64,000 bases of DNA from positions 1-64,000 of the forward strand of contig NZ_CAKMLL010000062.1 of assembly GCF_927797785.1 (NCBI RefSeq), in the 5' to 3' direction. A model generated the notes under the pieces. The model searched no databases, had not been told where the DNA came from, and worked only from the letters and a program-made list of their open reading frames with translations. This stretch comes from Candidatus Nitrotoga sp. BS. GTDB taxonomy: Bacteria > Pseudomonadota > Gammaproteobacteria > Burkholderiales > Gallionellaceae. A program made the position numbers and the translations under genes. This document shows, piece after piece, positions 44,687-53,097 of this stretch (positions within the stretch are counted from its first letter, which is position 1; the number at the start of each line of letters is the position of its first letter).

Positions 44687-47416
44687 TCATGGATTGAATC
44701 TTGTTTGCGTGCGTTTGAGGTGTTGGATGAGCTTGTACGCCTCTTCCAACACCAGCACGCTAGAAGAGGTCAACGCAGCCAAGCCCCAATCATGCAGGCT
44801 CAAGTCTACGGTGCTGAATAGGGTTTGAGCCGGATTCCAGTGCACCACCACGACCTGCAACCCCACTACCCCGATCAGCGCCAGCCACAGCTTGCCATTG
44901 CGGAAAAAGTGCATATTGAAAGTGCTGCCAGTTTCGGCGCGCGCATTGAACACGTTGAAGAACTGGAATAAGACGAAAGTGGTAAAGGCCAAGGTCAGGG
45001 CATAAGTTTTTCCATGCGTTTCCAGGCCGTGCCAGAACAGGTAAAGCGTTCCAACCATCATGGTTACCCCATACAATGCTAGTCTGGCGAGGCGCGGGCC
45101 AGTGAGTATCTGCGCTGCCTGGCGGCGCGGACGCTCGTGCATGATGCCGACGCGTGCCGGTTCTACCCCCAGCGTCATCGCGGGCGGGCCGTCCATGATG
45201 ATGTTGATCCACAATAGTTGGATCGCTGTAAAAGGTGCCGGCAATCCAAACAAAGTGGCGGCGAGCACGGTGAGAATGGCGCCGATGTTGGTGGAGAGCT
45301 GAAAACGCACAAACTTAACGATGTTGTCGTAGATCACACGGCCTTCTTCCACGGCTTTTACAATGGTGGCGAAGTTATCGTCGGTCAGCACCATGACGGC
45401 CGCCTCTTTAGTGACGGCCGTGCCGGTGATGCCCATCGCCACGCCGATATCGGCAGCCTTCAAGGCTGGCGCGTCGTTCACGCCATCGCCGGTCATCGCG
45501 ACGATGTGGCCGTCGACTTGCAGCGCCCGGACGATTTTTACCTTGTGCTCGGGGGCAACGCGCGCGAACACGAAAATGTCGTTAATGCGGCGCGATAACT
45601 CCGTCTCACTCATGACATCAAGTTCTCGGCCTTCGATTACCTCGCCGATAAGTCCCAACTCGCGACCGATGGCGGTAGCAGTAATTTTATGGTCGCCGGT
45701 AATCATCTTGACTTGGATGCCGGCTCGGGCGCAGTGAGCGATGGCGGCCTTCGCCTCGGGCCGTGGCGGATCCATGAGTCCGGCCAACCCCAGGAAAGTC
45801 CAGCCTTCTGCCCATGCCCACAGGTCGCCCGCCGGGTCGAAGTCGGCGGCGGGGATAATCTTGCGCGCCACAGCCAGCACACGTAGCGCCTGTGCAGCGA
45901 GATACTCGTTCTCGGCCTCGATTGCGGCGCGCGCTGACACATCCAGAAGCTGCTCTCCATTTTCCGCCAGATTAAGGGTAGAACGCTCCAGCAGCACATC
46001 GGGCGCACCCTTGATGAACATCTCTACCGTTGCGCCGACTTGGTGGAACGTGGCCATGAACTTGTGGCCGGAATCGAAAGGAATCTCGGCGATGCGCGGC
46101 TGCTTTTCCTGCTTCGCTTCCGGGTCGAGACCGCCTTTTTCCGCCAGCACCCACAATGCGCCCTCGGTGGGATCACCAATCAGTTGCCCGTCACGTACAC
46201 GTGAATCGGTGCAGAGCGTCATCGGCAATAGTAAATGCTCAAGCTCCCCTCTTTCGCAGGCGGGAGAGGGCTCGGCCTGCTCTGAGCTTGTCGAAGGAGG
46301 GGTGAGGGGGTTAAACGTGATTGTGCCTTCCGCCCGATAGCCCTCGCCGCTGACCGCAAAGCGCCGTCCGGCGAACCAGCCGGCGCGAGCGGTCATCTGA
46401 TTCAGGGTGAGAGTACCGGTCTTGTCTGAGCAGATTACCGTGGTAGAACCCAGCGTTTCCACGGCTGAAAGTTTCTTGAGGATGGCCCGGTTCTGTGCCA
46501 TGCGCCACATGCCGATGGACAGCGTCACCGTTACCACCGCTGGCAGTCCCTCGGGAATGGCAGCGACAGCCAACGCTACCGCAGTCATCGCGGCCTCCAT
46601 CCAAGGCAGGCCGTGCGCAAAATCAAGCGCAAAGATGACAGTCACCACTACACCTGCAATCACTGCCAGCTTTTTTCCCAGCGTGTCGAGTTGTTTTTGC
46701 AGTGGGGTTTCCGACTCTTCGGCACTGGCGATCATACTGGCGAGCTTGCCCATTTCAGTGGTCATGCCGGTGGCGGTTACCAGCATTTCGGCGCGACCGC
46801 GCGTTACCACCGTGTTCATATAGAGCAGGTTGACGCGGTCGCCCAAGGGTAGTTCGGCTTGGTCCAATGCTGCCACCGACTTGCAGACGGCATGAGATTC
46901 GCCGGTCAGTGCCGCTTCTTCTATTTCGAGACTGTGCTCGTCCAGTATTCGACCATCAGCAGGAATTCGGTCACCCGCTTCGAGCAGCACGATATCGCCG
47001 GGAACGAGCAACGCCGCGTCGATTTCCTCCATGCGCGCGTTGCGGCGCACCCGGGTACGTGCCGCCAGCATGTCTTTCAGCGCCGCCAGCGTTTGTTCCG
47101 CCCGCCGCTCCTGATAAAAACCCAAGCTGGCGTTGAACAGCACAACGACGAGAATTACCACTGCGTCCTTGAGATCGCCGATCACCCAAGCCAGAGTGGC
47201 GGCGAATAACAACACAATTACCAAAATGTTCTTGAACTGGTCGAAAAACTTCAACCACAGCGGGCGCGGTTTGGCCTCTATCAGCTTGTTCTCGCCATAG
47301 CGGGCGAGGCGTGCATCAGCTTCAGGGGTGGCCAGACCGCGGGTCGCATTCACATCAAACGCCGTTGTCGCGGCTTCGGGCGTCAGGGTATGCCAAGAGC
47401 GGGTTTCAATGTCCAT
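44687..47416 (-). CDS. P2-type cation ATPase (Ca2+-type motifs) with in-frame repeat insertion
   Basis: A 909-residue P-type ATPase. The N-terminal cation-ATPase domain (RSWHTLTPEAATTAFDV) is followed by the actuator TGES and TM4 VAAIPEGLPAVVTVTL. The phosphorylated Asp is D331 in ICSDKTGTLT, with hinge MTGDGVNDAPALKAADIG. TM6 keeps NIIMDGPPA, the N-x3-D ligand pair of SERCA/PMR1-like pumps, so Ca2+ (or Mn2+) export is plausible. In the nucleotide-binding domain, residues ~370-392 are encoded by a repetitive element (see repeat at 46242-46310). Start 47416 overlaps a 49-aa small gene. The promoter is probably shared with the upstream ATPase. Confidence 0.93.
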   Translation of the reverse strand: MDIETRSWHTLTPEAATTAFDVNATRGLATPEADARLARYGENKLIEAKPRPLWLKFFDQFKNILVIVLLFAATLAWVIGDLKDAVVILVVVLFNASLGFYQERRAEQTLAALKDMLAARTRVRRNARMEEIDAALLVPGDIVLLEAGDRIPADGRILDEHSLEIEEAALTGESHAVCKSVAALDQAELPLGDRVNLLYMNTVVTRGRAEMLVTATGMTTEMGKLASMIASAEESETPLQKQLDTLGKKLAVIAGVVVTVIFALDFAHGLPWMEAAMTAVALAVAAIPEGLPAVVTVTLSIGMWRMAQNRAILKKLSAVETLGSTTVICSDKTGTLTLNQMTARAGWFAGRRFAVSGEGYRAEGTITFNPLTPPSTSSEQAEPSPACERGELEHLLLPMTLCTDSRVRDGQLIGDPTEGALWVLAEKGGLDPEAKQEKQPRIAEIPFDSGHKFMATFHQVGATVEMFIKGAPDVLLERSTLNLAENGEQLLDVSARAAIEAENEYLAAQALRVLAVARKIIPAADFDPAGDLWAWAEGWTFLGLAGLMDPPRPEAKAAIAHCARAGIQVKMITGDHKITATAIGRELGLIGEVIEGRELDVMSETELSRRINDIFVFARVAPEHKVKIVRALQVDGHIVAMTGDGVNDAPALKAADIGVAMGITGTAVTKEAAVMVLTDDNFATIVKAVEEGRVIYDNIVKFVRFQLSTNIGAILTVLAATLFGLPAPFTAIQLLWINIIMDGPPAMTLGVEPARVGIMHERPRRQAAQILTGPRLARLALYGVTMMVGTLYLFWHGLETHGKTYALTLAFTTFVLFQFFNVFNARAETGSTFNMHFFRNGKLWLALIGVVGLQVVVVHWNPAQTLFSTVDLSLHDWGLAALTSSSVLVLEEAYKLIQHLKRTQTRFNP
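46242..46310. repeat. Repetitive palindromic element inserted in frame in the ATPase gene
   Basis: On the coding strand this reads CCCCTCACCCC, CCTTCGACAAGCTCAG, then CCCTCTCCCGCCTGCGAAAGAGGG. These are the building blocks of intergenic repeats common in proteobacteria, and the last forms a hairpin CCCTCT/AGAGGG. It is 69 bp, a multiple of three, and adds PLTPPSTSSEQAEPSPACERGE between GTITFN and LEHLLLPM in the nucleotide-binding domain, where related pumps have no such segment as far as I know. Confidence 0.65.
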
Positions 47417-47555
47417 TTTTCAGTGCCCGTTTTGATTCAACAGCCAAGTGTTGAGGCAGGGTGCGCGATATCTTCGGAAAATGCTGAAAGCCACGCAGAA
47501 ACAACATGACGACAGCTAGGACCGAGAAGATCAAAGTGGTGAATAGTCGATTCAT
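47406..47555 (-). CDS. Small 49-residue membrane protein between DUF2062 and P-type ATPase genes
   Basis: A short frame not long enough for usual gene lists: MNRLFTTLIFSVLAVVMLFL, then a polar tail (RGFQHFPKISRTLPQHL...ALKNGH). One N-terminal membrane helix is likely. Both ends are coupled: its ATG overlaps the DUF2062 stop (ATGA) and its TGA lies 8 bp inside the ATPase gene. The C-terminal half is duplicated with conserved frame at ~54780-54838 next to a copy of the ATPase 5' end. Possible role: small regulatory subunit of the pump, like other single-helix P-type ATPase peptides; this is inference. Confidence 0.6.
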   Translation of the reverse strand: MNRLFTTLIFSVLAVVMLFLRGFQHFPKISRTLPQHLAVESKRALKNGH

Positions 47556-48094
47556 AAGTGCATCCTGCCGCGCCGCTTAAACAAGGTTCGCCATCGCCAG
47601 ATCAGGGAGATCAACCCGTAAGTACAAAATCCAATCAGCGTGGCCGTGATGGACAGACCTACCAGCAGCGGTTTACCTAAACCGATAAAGCGCTGCCAAA
47701 GATTCGCATCATCTTCGACGGCACCGATTTTCTGTGCGCTTAGTTTGTCGGCTGAAGTCACTGGCACCTCTTCGCCGGTCACCCAGGCGCCCAGCCGGTA
47801 GGCGCCGTAATAAATGGGGGCGAAGGTGATCGGATTGGTAATAAGGGTGCTCGCTGCAGCAACCGGGACGTTGGCTCGCATCACTATGGCTGCAGTCACT
47901 GTGAGTGGAATTTGCGCGATAGGAACAAGCAGACCGAAAAATACGCCTAACGCCACACCCAAGGCGACTCCGCGACGCGACCAATGCCATAACTTGGGAT
48001 CGTGCAGCCAAGGGCTTAGCCAGACGAGCCAGCGGTTGCCGAAAATCTGTTCCCGACTCGGTATATAGCGTTGTAAATGTTCTCGTAAACTCAT
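47552..48094 (-). CDS. DUF2062 membrane protein
   Basis: A 180-residue protein with an N-terminal amphipathic part (HLQRYIPSREQIFGNRWLVWL) and a Gly/Val/Leu-rich double helix (GVALGVALGVFFGLLVPIAQIPLTVTAAIVMRANV), then NPITFAPIYYGAYRLG, which is the DUF2062 signature. A further C-terminal helix (LLVGLSITATLIGFCTYGLISL) is present. Function unknown. It begins directly after the ATPase stop at 48095 and is followed by the coupled 49-residue peptide. Confidence 0.88.
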   Translation of the reverse strand: MSLREHLQRYIPSREQIFGNRWLVWLSPWLHDPKLWHWSRRGVALGVALGVFFGLLVPIAQIPLTVTAAIVMRANVPVAAASTLITNPITFAPIYYGAYRLGAWVTGEEVPVTSADKLSAQKIGAVEDDANLWQRFIGLGKPLLVGLSITATLIGFCTYGLISLIWRWRTLFKRRGRMHL

Positions 48095-50806
48095 TCACAT
48101 ACTCCGGACATGCAGACGCCGCAGGAGGGTCTTTTCCGCCTCGACTGCGATAAAAATGAAGAAACCCAATGCGACGATGGCCAGCCAAGACGCGGCGTCT
48201 AGTGCGGAAGTGTGGAACATCTGCTGCATCGGGGGTGCGTAGGTGAACAGGAGCTGGAAACCAATCAACACCACACTCATCCAGAACGCCACAGGATTGC
48301 CGGTAAGGATGTCCCGGGTAAAGGCCGCAGCGGTAAAGTAGCGCGCGTTGAACAGATATGCCAGTTCGCCGACAACCAACATGTTCACCACTGCTGTGCG
48401 CGCCACTTCGATGCTGTTGCCGCGCGCGAGCTCCCATTCGAACACGATGAAGATCGCCATGATCATCAGCAAGCTGACGTAGGCGATACGCGCAGCCAGC
48501 ACCCGTGTAATCAAGGGTTCCAAGGGGCGGCGTGGCGGGCGGAGCATAACGCCTGGCTCGGCCGGCTCGAATGCCAGCGACAATGCCAACGTTACCGCTG
48601 TAATCATATTGACCCACAAAATCTGGGCGGCGGTAATCGGCAGTTCCAGACCGGCGAACACCGCGATCAGGATTACGCCCGCCTCGCCGCCGTTGGTGGG
48701 CAGGATAAAGAGCAACGATTTTTTGATGTTGTCGAACACCACGCGACCCTCGCGCACGGCATGGGCGATAGTGGCGAAATTGTCATCGGTGAGCACCAGA
48801 TCGGCGGCTTCGCGGGCGGCGTCCGTTCCCTTTTGTCCCATGGCTACGCCAATGTTGGCGGCCTTGAGCGCGGGGGCGTCGTTGACGCCATCACCGGTCA
48901 TGGCGACCAGTTCACCCTGGGCTTGCAAAGCGGCCACAAGTCGCAGTTTGTGCTCGGGGCTGGCGCGGGCAATTATGTCAGTTTCGAGAGCGCGGGGCCG
49001 TAGCGCCTCGTCGTCCATCGTTTCCACAGTTTCGCCGGTCAGCACGCTGTCAGCGTTCAGCCCCAATTGACGGCCGATGGCCGCTGCGGTGATGGCATGG
49101 TCACCGGTAATCATTTTGATGCGCAGCCCTGCGCGCTGGCACTCGGCCACAGCTGTGATCGCCTCCTCGCGTGGTGGGTCGATTAGGCCAATCAACCCCA
49201 GCAAGGTGAAACACCGCATGATGTCATCCATGGAGAGCGCTGTGGTACCAGCAGGCATATCGCAGCGCGCCAACGCCAGCACGCGCTGTCCGGCACCGGC
49301 CGCTTCTTCCATGCGTGCTTCCCAGTCGGCGCGATTGAGCGCCTGGCCACCGGCATCTCGTTCACACAAGTCGAGTATGCGTTCAGGCGCGCCCTTGAGC
49401 AGAACGAAGGCGTTACCCTGATGATCGTGATGCAGTGTGGCCATGAATCGATGTTCCGATTCAAAAGGAATTTCATCAATCCGGGGCATTGCCGCAACAA
49501 CTTCGAGAAGATCCAGTCGGGCCTTGCGGGCAAGGGTCAACAAAGCCCCTTCGGTAGGGTCACCCACGAGCTGCCAGCCTGTCGCGTCATCGTGTTTGAG
49601 ATGGGCGTCGTTACACAACAGAGCGCAGCGAACCAGCCCTTGCAGTGCCACATCCTGAACAAAGTCCACAGTCATGCCGTCGCAATGGAAGCCGCCCTCG
49701 GGCGCATAGCCAGCGCCGCTCACGTCCAATGTATGCGCGGGCAGCATGATCCGCACGGCGGTCATCTCGTTCTTGGTAAGCGTGCCGGTCTTGTCCGAGC
49801 AGATCACGGTGACCGAACCCAGCGTCTCCACCGCCGGCAGCCGCCGCACGATGGCGTGATTACGGGCCATGGCGCGGGTACCGATGGCCAGTACGATGGT
49901 CACGATTGCCGGCAAGCCCTCGGGGATAGCTGCTACCGCCAGCCCCACCACCGCCAGAAAGATTTCCAGCGGCGGCATCTCGCGCACGAAATGCCCATAG
50001 AAAAACGTGATCACTCCCATCGCCAAGATGAAAAGCGTGATCTGGCGAGCGAATTGATCAAGCCGTCGGGTAAGCGGCGTGACCAGCGTCTGCACCTCGC
50101 CGACCAGCTTGCCGATGCAACCGATCTCAGTCGCCTGACCAGTGCCGACCACCAGACCTTGCGCCTGGCCAAAGCTTACTACCGTACCGGCATAGGCCAT
50201 GCAGGACCGATCGCCGATGGACGCATCTTTGGCCACCGGCTCTGCGCTCTTTTCCACGGGCACAGACTCGCCGGTGAGGGCCGCCTCGTTGACGCGCAGG
50301 TTCTTCACGCGCAAAAGACGCAGATCGGCAGGCACCCGGGCACCCGACTCTAACAGCACGATATCGCCCGGCACCAAGAGAGCGGCGTCGATCTCGTGTC
50401 GCTCGCCTTCGCGCAGCACCGTAGCATGGCTGGCAAGCATGGCGCTCACTGCTTCCAGCGCTTTCTCCGCCTTGCCTTCTTGAATAAAACCGATCACAGC
50501 GTTGATGAGCACCACGCCAACTATTACCCCCGCGTCCACATAATCTTCGAGCGCGAATGTGATGGCACCAGCCACCAGCAACACATAGATCAACGGATTG
50601 TGGAACTGCAACGCAAAGCGCATCCAAGGGCCGCGTCGTTTTGATGCCGGCAGGCTGTTGCGGCCATATTGTTCAAGACGTTGGGTGGCCTCCCGGTGGC
50701 TCAGGCCAGCGTTGGCAGAAACCGACAAGGTGTGCAACACCTCATTTATGGGTTGGGCGTGCCTGGCGGGTGTGTGATCGGGTGTTAAAGGGTGTATTGG
50801 CTTCAT
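48095..50806 (-). CDS. P2-type cation ATPase lacking the TM6 Asp
   Basis: A 903-residue P-type ATPase: actuator TGESVPVEK, TM4 VAAIPEGLPAIVTIVLAIGTRAMARNHAIV, phosphorylated D338 in ICSDKTGTLTKNEM, nucleotide site and hinge MTGDGVNDAPALKAANIGVAMG. In TM6, ILWVNMITAVTLALSLAFEP has Ala where SERCA-like pumps have Asp (N-x3-A in place of N-x3-D), as in CtpF-like ATPases. The transported ion is therefore uncertain. First gene of the long leftward ion-transport array; about 600 bp of noncoding DNA lie upstream. Confidence 0.92.
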   Translation of the reverse strand: MKPIHPLTPDHTPARHAQPINEVLHTLSVSANAGLSHREATQRLEQYGRNSLPASKRRGPWMRFALQFHNPLIYVLLVAGAITFALEDYVDAGVIVGVVLINAVIGFIQEGKAEKALEAVSAMLASHATVLREGERHEIDAALLVPGDIVLLESGARVPADLRLLRVKNLRVNEAALTGESVPVEKSAEPVAKDASIGDRSCMAYAGTVVSFGQAQGLVVGTGQATEIGCIGKLVGEVQTLVTPLTRRLDQFARQITLFILAMGVITFFYGHFVREMPPLEIFLAVVGLAVAAIPEGLPAIVTIVLAIGTRAMARNHAIVRRLPAVETLGSVTVICSDKTGTLTKNEMTAVRIMLPAHTLDVSGAGYAPEGGFHCDGMTVDFVQDVALQGLVRCALLCNDAHLKHDDATGWQLVGDPTEGALLTLARKARLDLLEVVAAMPRIDEIPFESEHRFMATLHHDHQGNAFVLLKGAPERILDLCERDAGGQALNRADWEARMEEAAGAGQRVLALARCDMPAGTTALSMDDIMRCFTLLGLIGLIDPPREEAITAVAECQRAGLRIKMITGDHAITAAAIGRQLGLNADSVLTGETVETMDDEALRPRALETDIIARASPEHKLRLVAALQAQGELVAMTGDGVNDAPALKAANIGVAMGQKGTDAAREAADLVLTDDNFATIAHAVREGRVVFDNIKKSLLFILPTNGGEAGVILIAVFAGLELPITAAQILWVNMITAVTLALSLAFEPAEPGVMLRPPRRPLEPLITRVLAARIAYVSLLMIMAIFIVFEWELARGNSIEVARTAVVNMLVVGELAYLFNARYFTAAAFTRDILTGNPVAFWMSVVLIGFQLLFTYAPPMQQMFHTSALDAASWLAIVALGFFIFIAVEAEKTLLRRLHVRSM

Positions 50807-51413
50807 GATAAGTCCGCTAATTCAGTGAGGTAAGCCCCCAGCTTTGCCAGGGACTCGCCAAGCATTGGCTTTATCAACCTAAAATTTGCAGTTCATTTAC
50901 ATCGAAAAACCGCAAAATTTGACAGCTGTCCGTTGAATTAGCCACAGTATTTGTGCCATACAAATCGCGCTATGCCTAAAATCAGAATATGTTCATTAAG
51001 AATACCACTATTGGTAGCGACCAGCTTAGAACTGGCACACAAGTGTAGATGCTGGCCATTATTTGCCTTGAATTACCCGGATAGGAGTACTGCCCAGTTT
51101 TTTTGTAACGACGAACCTGTCACCGGAGCGGCCACCAATCCTAAAAAAACTTGCAATGAGGCGCGACATGGCAACTCAAACAACGATCGTAAGGCTTTTG
51201 TGTGCGATGGTGGGGCCGATATAAATGCCGACATTTCCTAAAGTTTGTCGCCTTTGTTGATGAGATAGCTATACTACTGCCATAAACACCAGACCAATTG
51301 CTACAATTGCCACAGAGAATTCCGCAAGCCGTTCGCGAAGCGTTTCTATGATAAGAATAACGCAGCTCAGTGATCCACTTTGATTTCGTGTCTAACAGCA
51401 CAGGAACAATTTT
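50807..51413. other. Intergenic region upstream of the ATPase array
   Basis: About 600 bp between divergent transcription units. It should hold promoters for the leftward ATPase array and the rightward MBL gene. Frames at 50951-51241 (+) and 51141-51623 (-) are rich in Cys and Arg with no recognisable domain and are not called. No repeat of note. Confidence 0.45.
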
Positions 51414-51581
51414 ATGAATAATCAGACACAACAAAACAGATTTTTTATCCGTGCAATTTCTCTGGCTGCAATCGGTTTCTGGCGGCTGATCCTCAAAACA
51501 GGCAGCTCGGACCTTTTCAGCGACAATACAGCGCGCATCGAGGCCGGAAAATATGCGCCATTTGTGCTGCAAAAGGCATGA
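51414..51581 (+). CDS. Possible 55-residue protein upstream of the MBL nuclease gene
   Basis: A short frame with AGGA 8 bp before its ATG: MNNQTQQNRFFIRAISL, a hydrophobic stretch (AAIGFWRLILK), then a polar end (DNTARIEAGKYAPFVLQKA). It stops 4 bp before the MBL start, so the two would be coupled. No family is recognised. The chance of an artefact is real; coding support is only the ribosome binding site and spacing. Confidence 0.4.
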   Translation: MNNQTQQNRFFIRAISLAAIGFWRLILKTGSSDLFSDNTARIEAGKYAPFVLQKA

Positions 51582-51585
51582 GATC

Positions 51586-52989
51586 ATGAAAGTCACTTTT
51601 CTTGGTGCAGCTCGTGAAGTCACCGGTTCGTGTTATCTAATTGAGACAAATGCTGTTTGTTTCCTAGTGGACTGCGGAATGTTTCAGGGTGGACGAGAAG
51701 CACCAACACGCAACCGAAAAACATTTAATTTCGACCCGCACTCACTCGATTTCGTATTGCTCACCCACGCACATATTGACCATAGTGGACTGCTGCCCCG
51801 GCTTACGCGCGAGGGATTCGATGGGGCAATCTTTACCACTACGGCGACAGCCCAACTGTTGGACATCATGTTGCCCGACAGTGCTCACATTCAGGAAATG
51901 GATGCCCTTCGAGCCGTAAAGCGCCGTGGAAAAACTTCTGCACGTACCAAAGCTGCGCTGCCTGTGCTGTATACCTTGCAGGATGCGGAAGCCTGCCTGA
52001 AACAATTAAGCCCTGTAGCATACGACGAGTGGCTGACACCGCATCCTGATGTTCGTTGTTGTTTTCGAGATGCCGGCCATATCCTCGGTTCGGCGATTAT
52101 CGAAATTCAGATCACGGAAGGCGGCAAGACCACGAAGCTCGTTATGTCGGGAGATCTCGGTCAGCCGGATCGGGTGATTTTGCGCGACCCAACAGTGATT
52201 GAGAATGCGGACATATTGTTCATTGAGTCCACCTATGGCAATCGCATGCATAAGGACTTACCAGCTACCTTGGAAGAGTTCGTACAGGTAATTGAGCACA
52301 CGCTTAATGTCAAGCACGGCAACGTCATTATTCCGGCATTCGCGGTCGGTCGCACGCAAGAGGTCATCTATTACCTGTATGAGCTGACACGTCAGGGGCG
52401 GTTGCACAATCTTGATATTTACGTAGATTCTCCGATGGCAACGGCTGTGACCCAGGTCACCATGCAGCATATGGCGCTATTCGATGACGAGGCGAAGCAA
52501 CTCACCCAGTGGCAAGCGGCGGGGCGCGGCCTGCCTAACTTGCGCTTCATCGGCAGTACAGAGGAGTCTATCGCCCTCAATCAAATTCGCTCAGGAGCCA
52601 TCATCATTTCCGCCAGCGGAATGTGCGACGCGGGGCGCATCAAGCACCATCTGCACCATAATCTTGGACATGCCGCGAACAGTGTTTTGATCACCGGTTT
52701 TCAGGCACAGGGCACACTCGGTCGACGGTTGGTGGACGGTGCAAAGCGAGTAAAAATCTTCGGCGAGGAGATTTCGGTGCACGCCTCGATTCACACCCTG
52801 GGCGGTTTCTCGGCACACGCCGACCAGGCGGCACTGCTCGCCTGGGCTGGCGGTTTCCGGCGGCCACCACGCCAGACGTTTGTAGTACATGGGGAAGAAA
52901 GTGCAGCACAAACGTTGGCTGCTCGCCTGCAAACTGACTACGGCTGGACCGTCACAGTGCCCGATCCAGGCCAGGTTATTGATTTGTAA
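51586..52989 (+). CDS. MBL-fold hydrolase with RNA-specificity (beta-CASP) domain
   Basis: A 467-residue metallo-beta-lactamase/beta-CASP protein like YSH1/CPSF73-type RNA nucleases. The zinc motif LTHAHIDHSGLLPRL (residues ~57-71), FRDAGHILGSA, MSGDLGQ, ESTYGNR and the C-terminal ISASGMCDAGRIKHHL and FSAHADQ are all present, including the beta-CASP block AFAVGRTQEVIYYLYEL. It likely processes RNA in the cytosol. I choose ATG 51586, just after AAAAGG, because MKVTFLGAAREVTGSCYLIE is the usual start. It is transcribed opposite to its neighbours in an ion-transport island. Confidence 0.9.
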   Translation: MKVTFLGAAREVTGSCYLIETNAVCFLVDCGMFQGGREAPTRNRKTFNFDPHSLDFVLLTHAHIDHSGLLPRLTREGFDGAIFTTTATAQLLDIMLPDSAHIQEMDALRAVKRRGKTSARTKAALPVLYTLQDAEACLKQLSPVAYDEWLTPHPDVRCCFRDAGHILGSAIIEIQITEGGKTTKLVMSGDLGQPDRVILRDPTVIENADILFIESTYGNRMHKDLPATLEEFVQVIEHTLNVKHGNVIIPAFAVGRTQEVIYYLYELTRQGRLHNLDIYVDSPMATAVTQVTMQHMALFDDEAKQLTQWQAAGRGLPNLRFIGSTEESIALNQIRSGAIIISASGMCDAGRIKHHLHHNLGHAANSVLITGFQAQGTLGRRLVDGAKRVKIFGEEISVHASIHTLGGFSAHADQAALLAWAGGFRRPPRQTFVVHGEESAAQTLAARLQTDYGWTVTVPDPGQVIDL

Positions 52990-53097
52990 AGTCTGAATCC
53001 AATGTCACTGTCTACCGCTGTGAAATCTAATTGACGCTGACGTGGATGAGTTTCAGATGGTCTTTCACATTTGCATCCGTGTTGTTCTTGGCGGTAC

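Noticed and set aside
50951-51241. 96-codon plus-strand frame
   Set aside because: Unusual Cys/Arg/Asn content, no domain and no convincing start signal.
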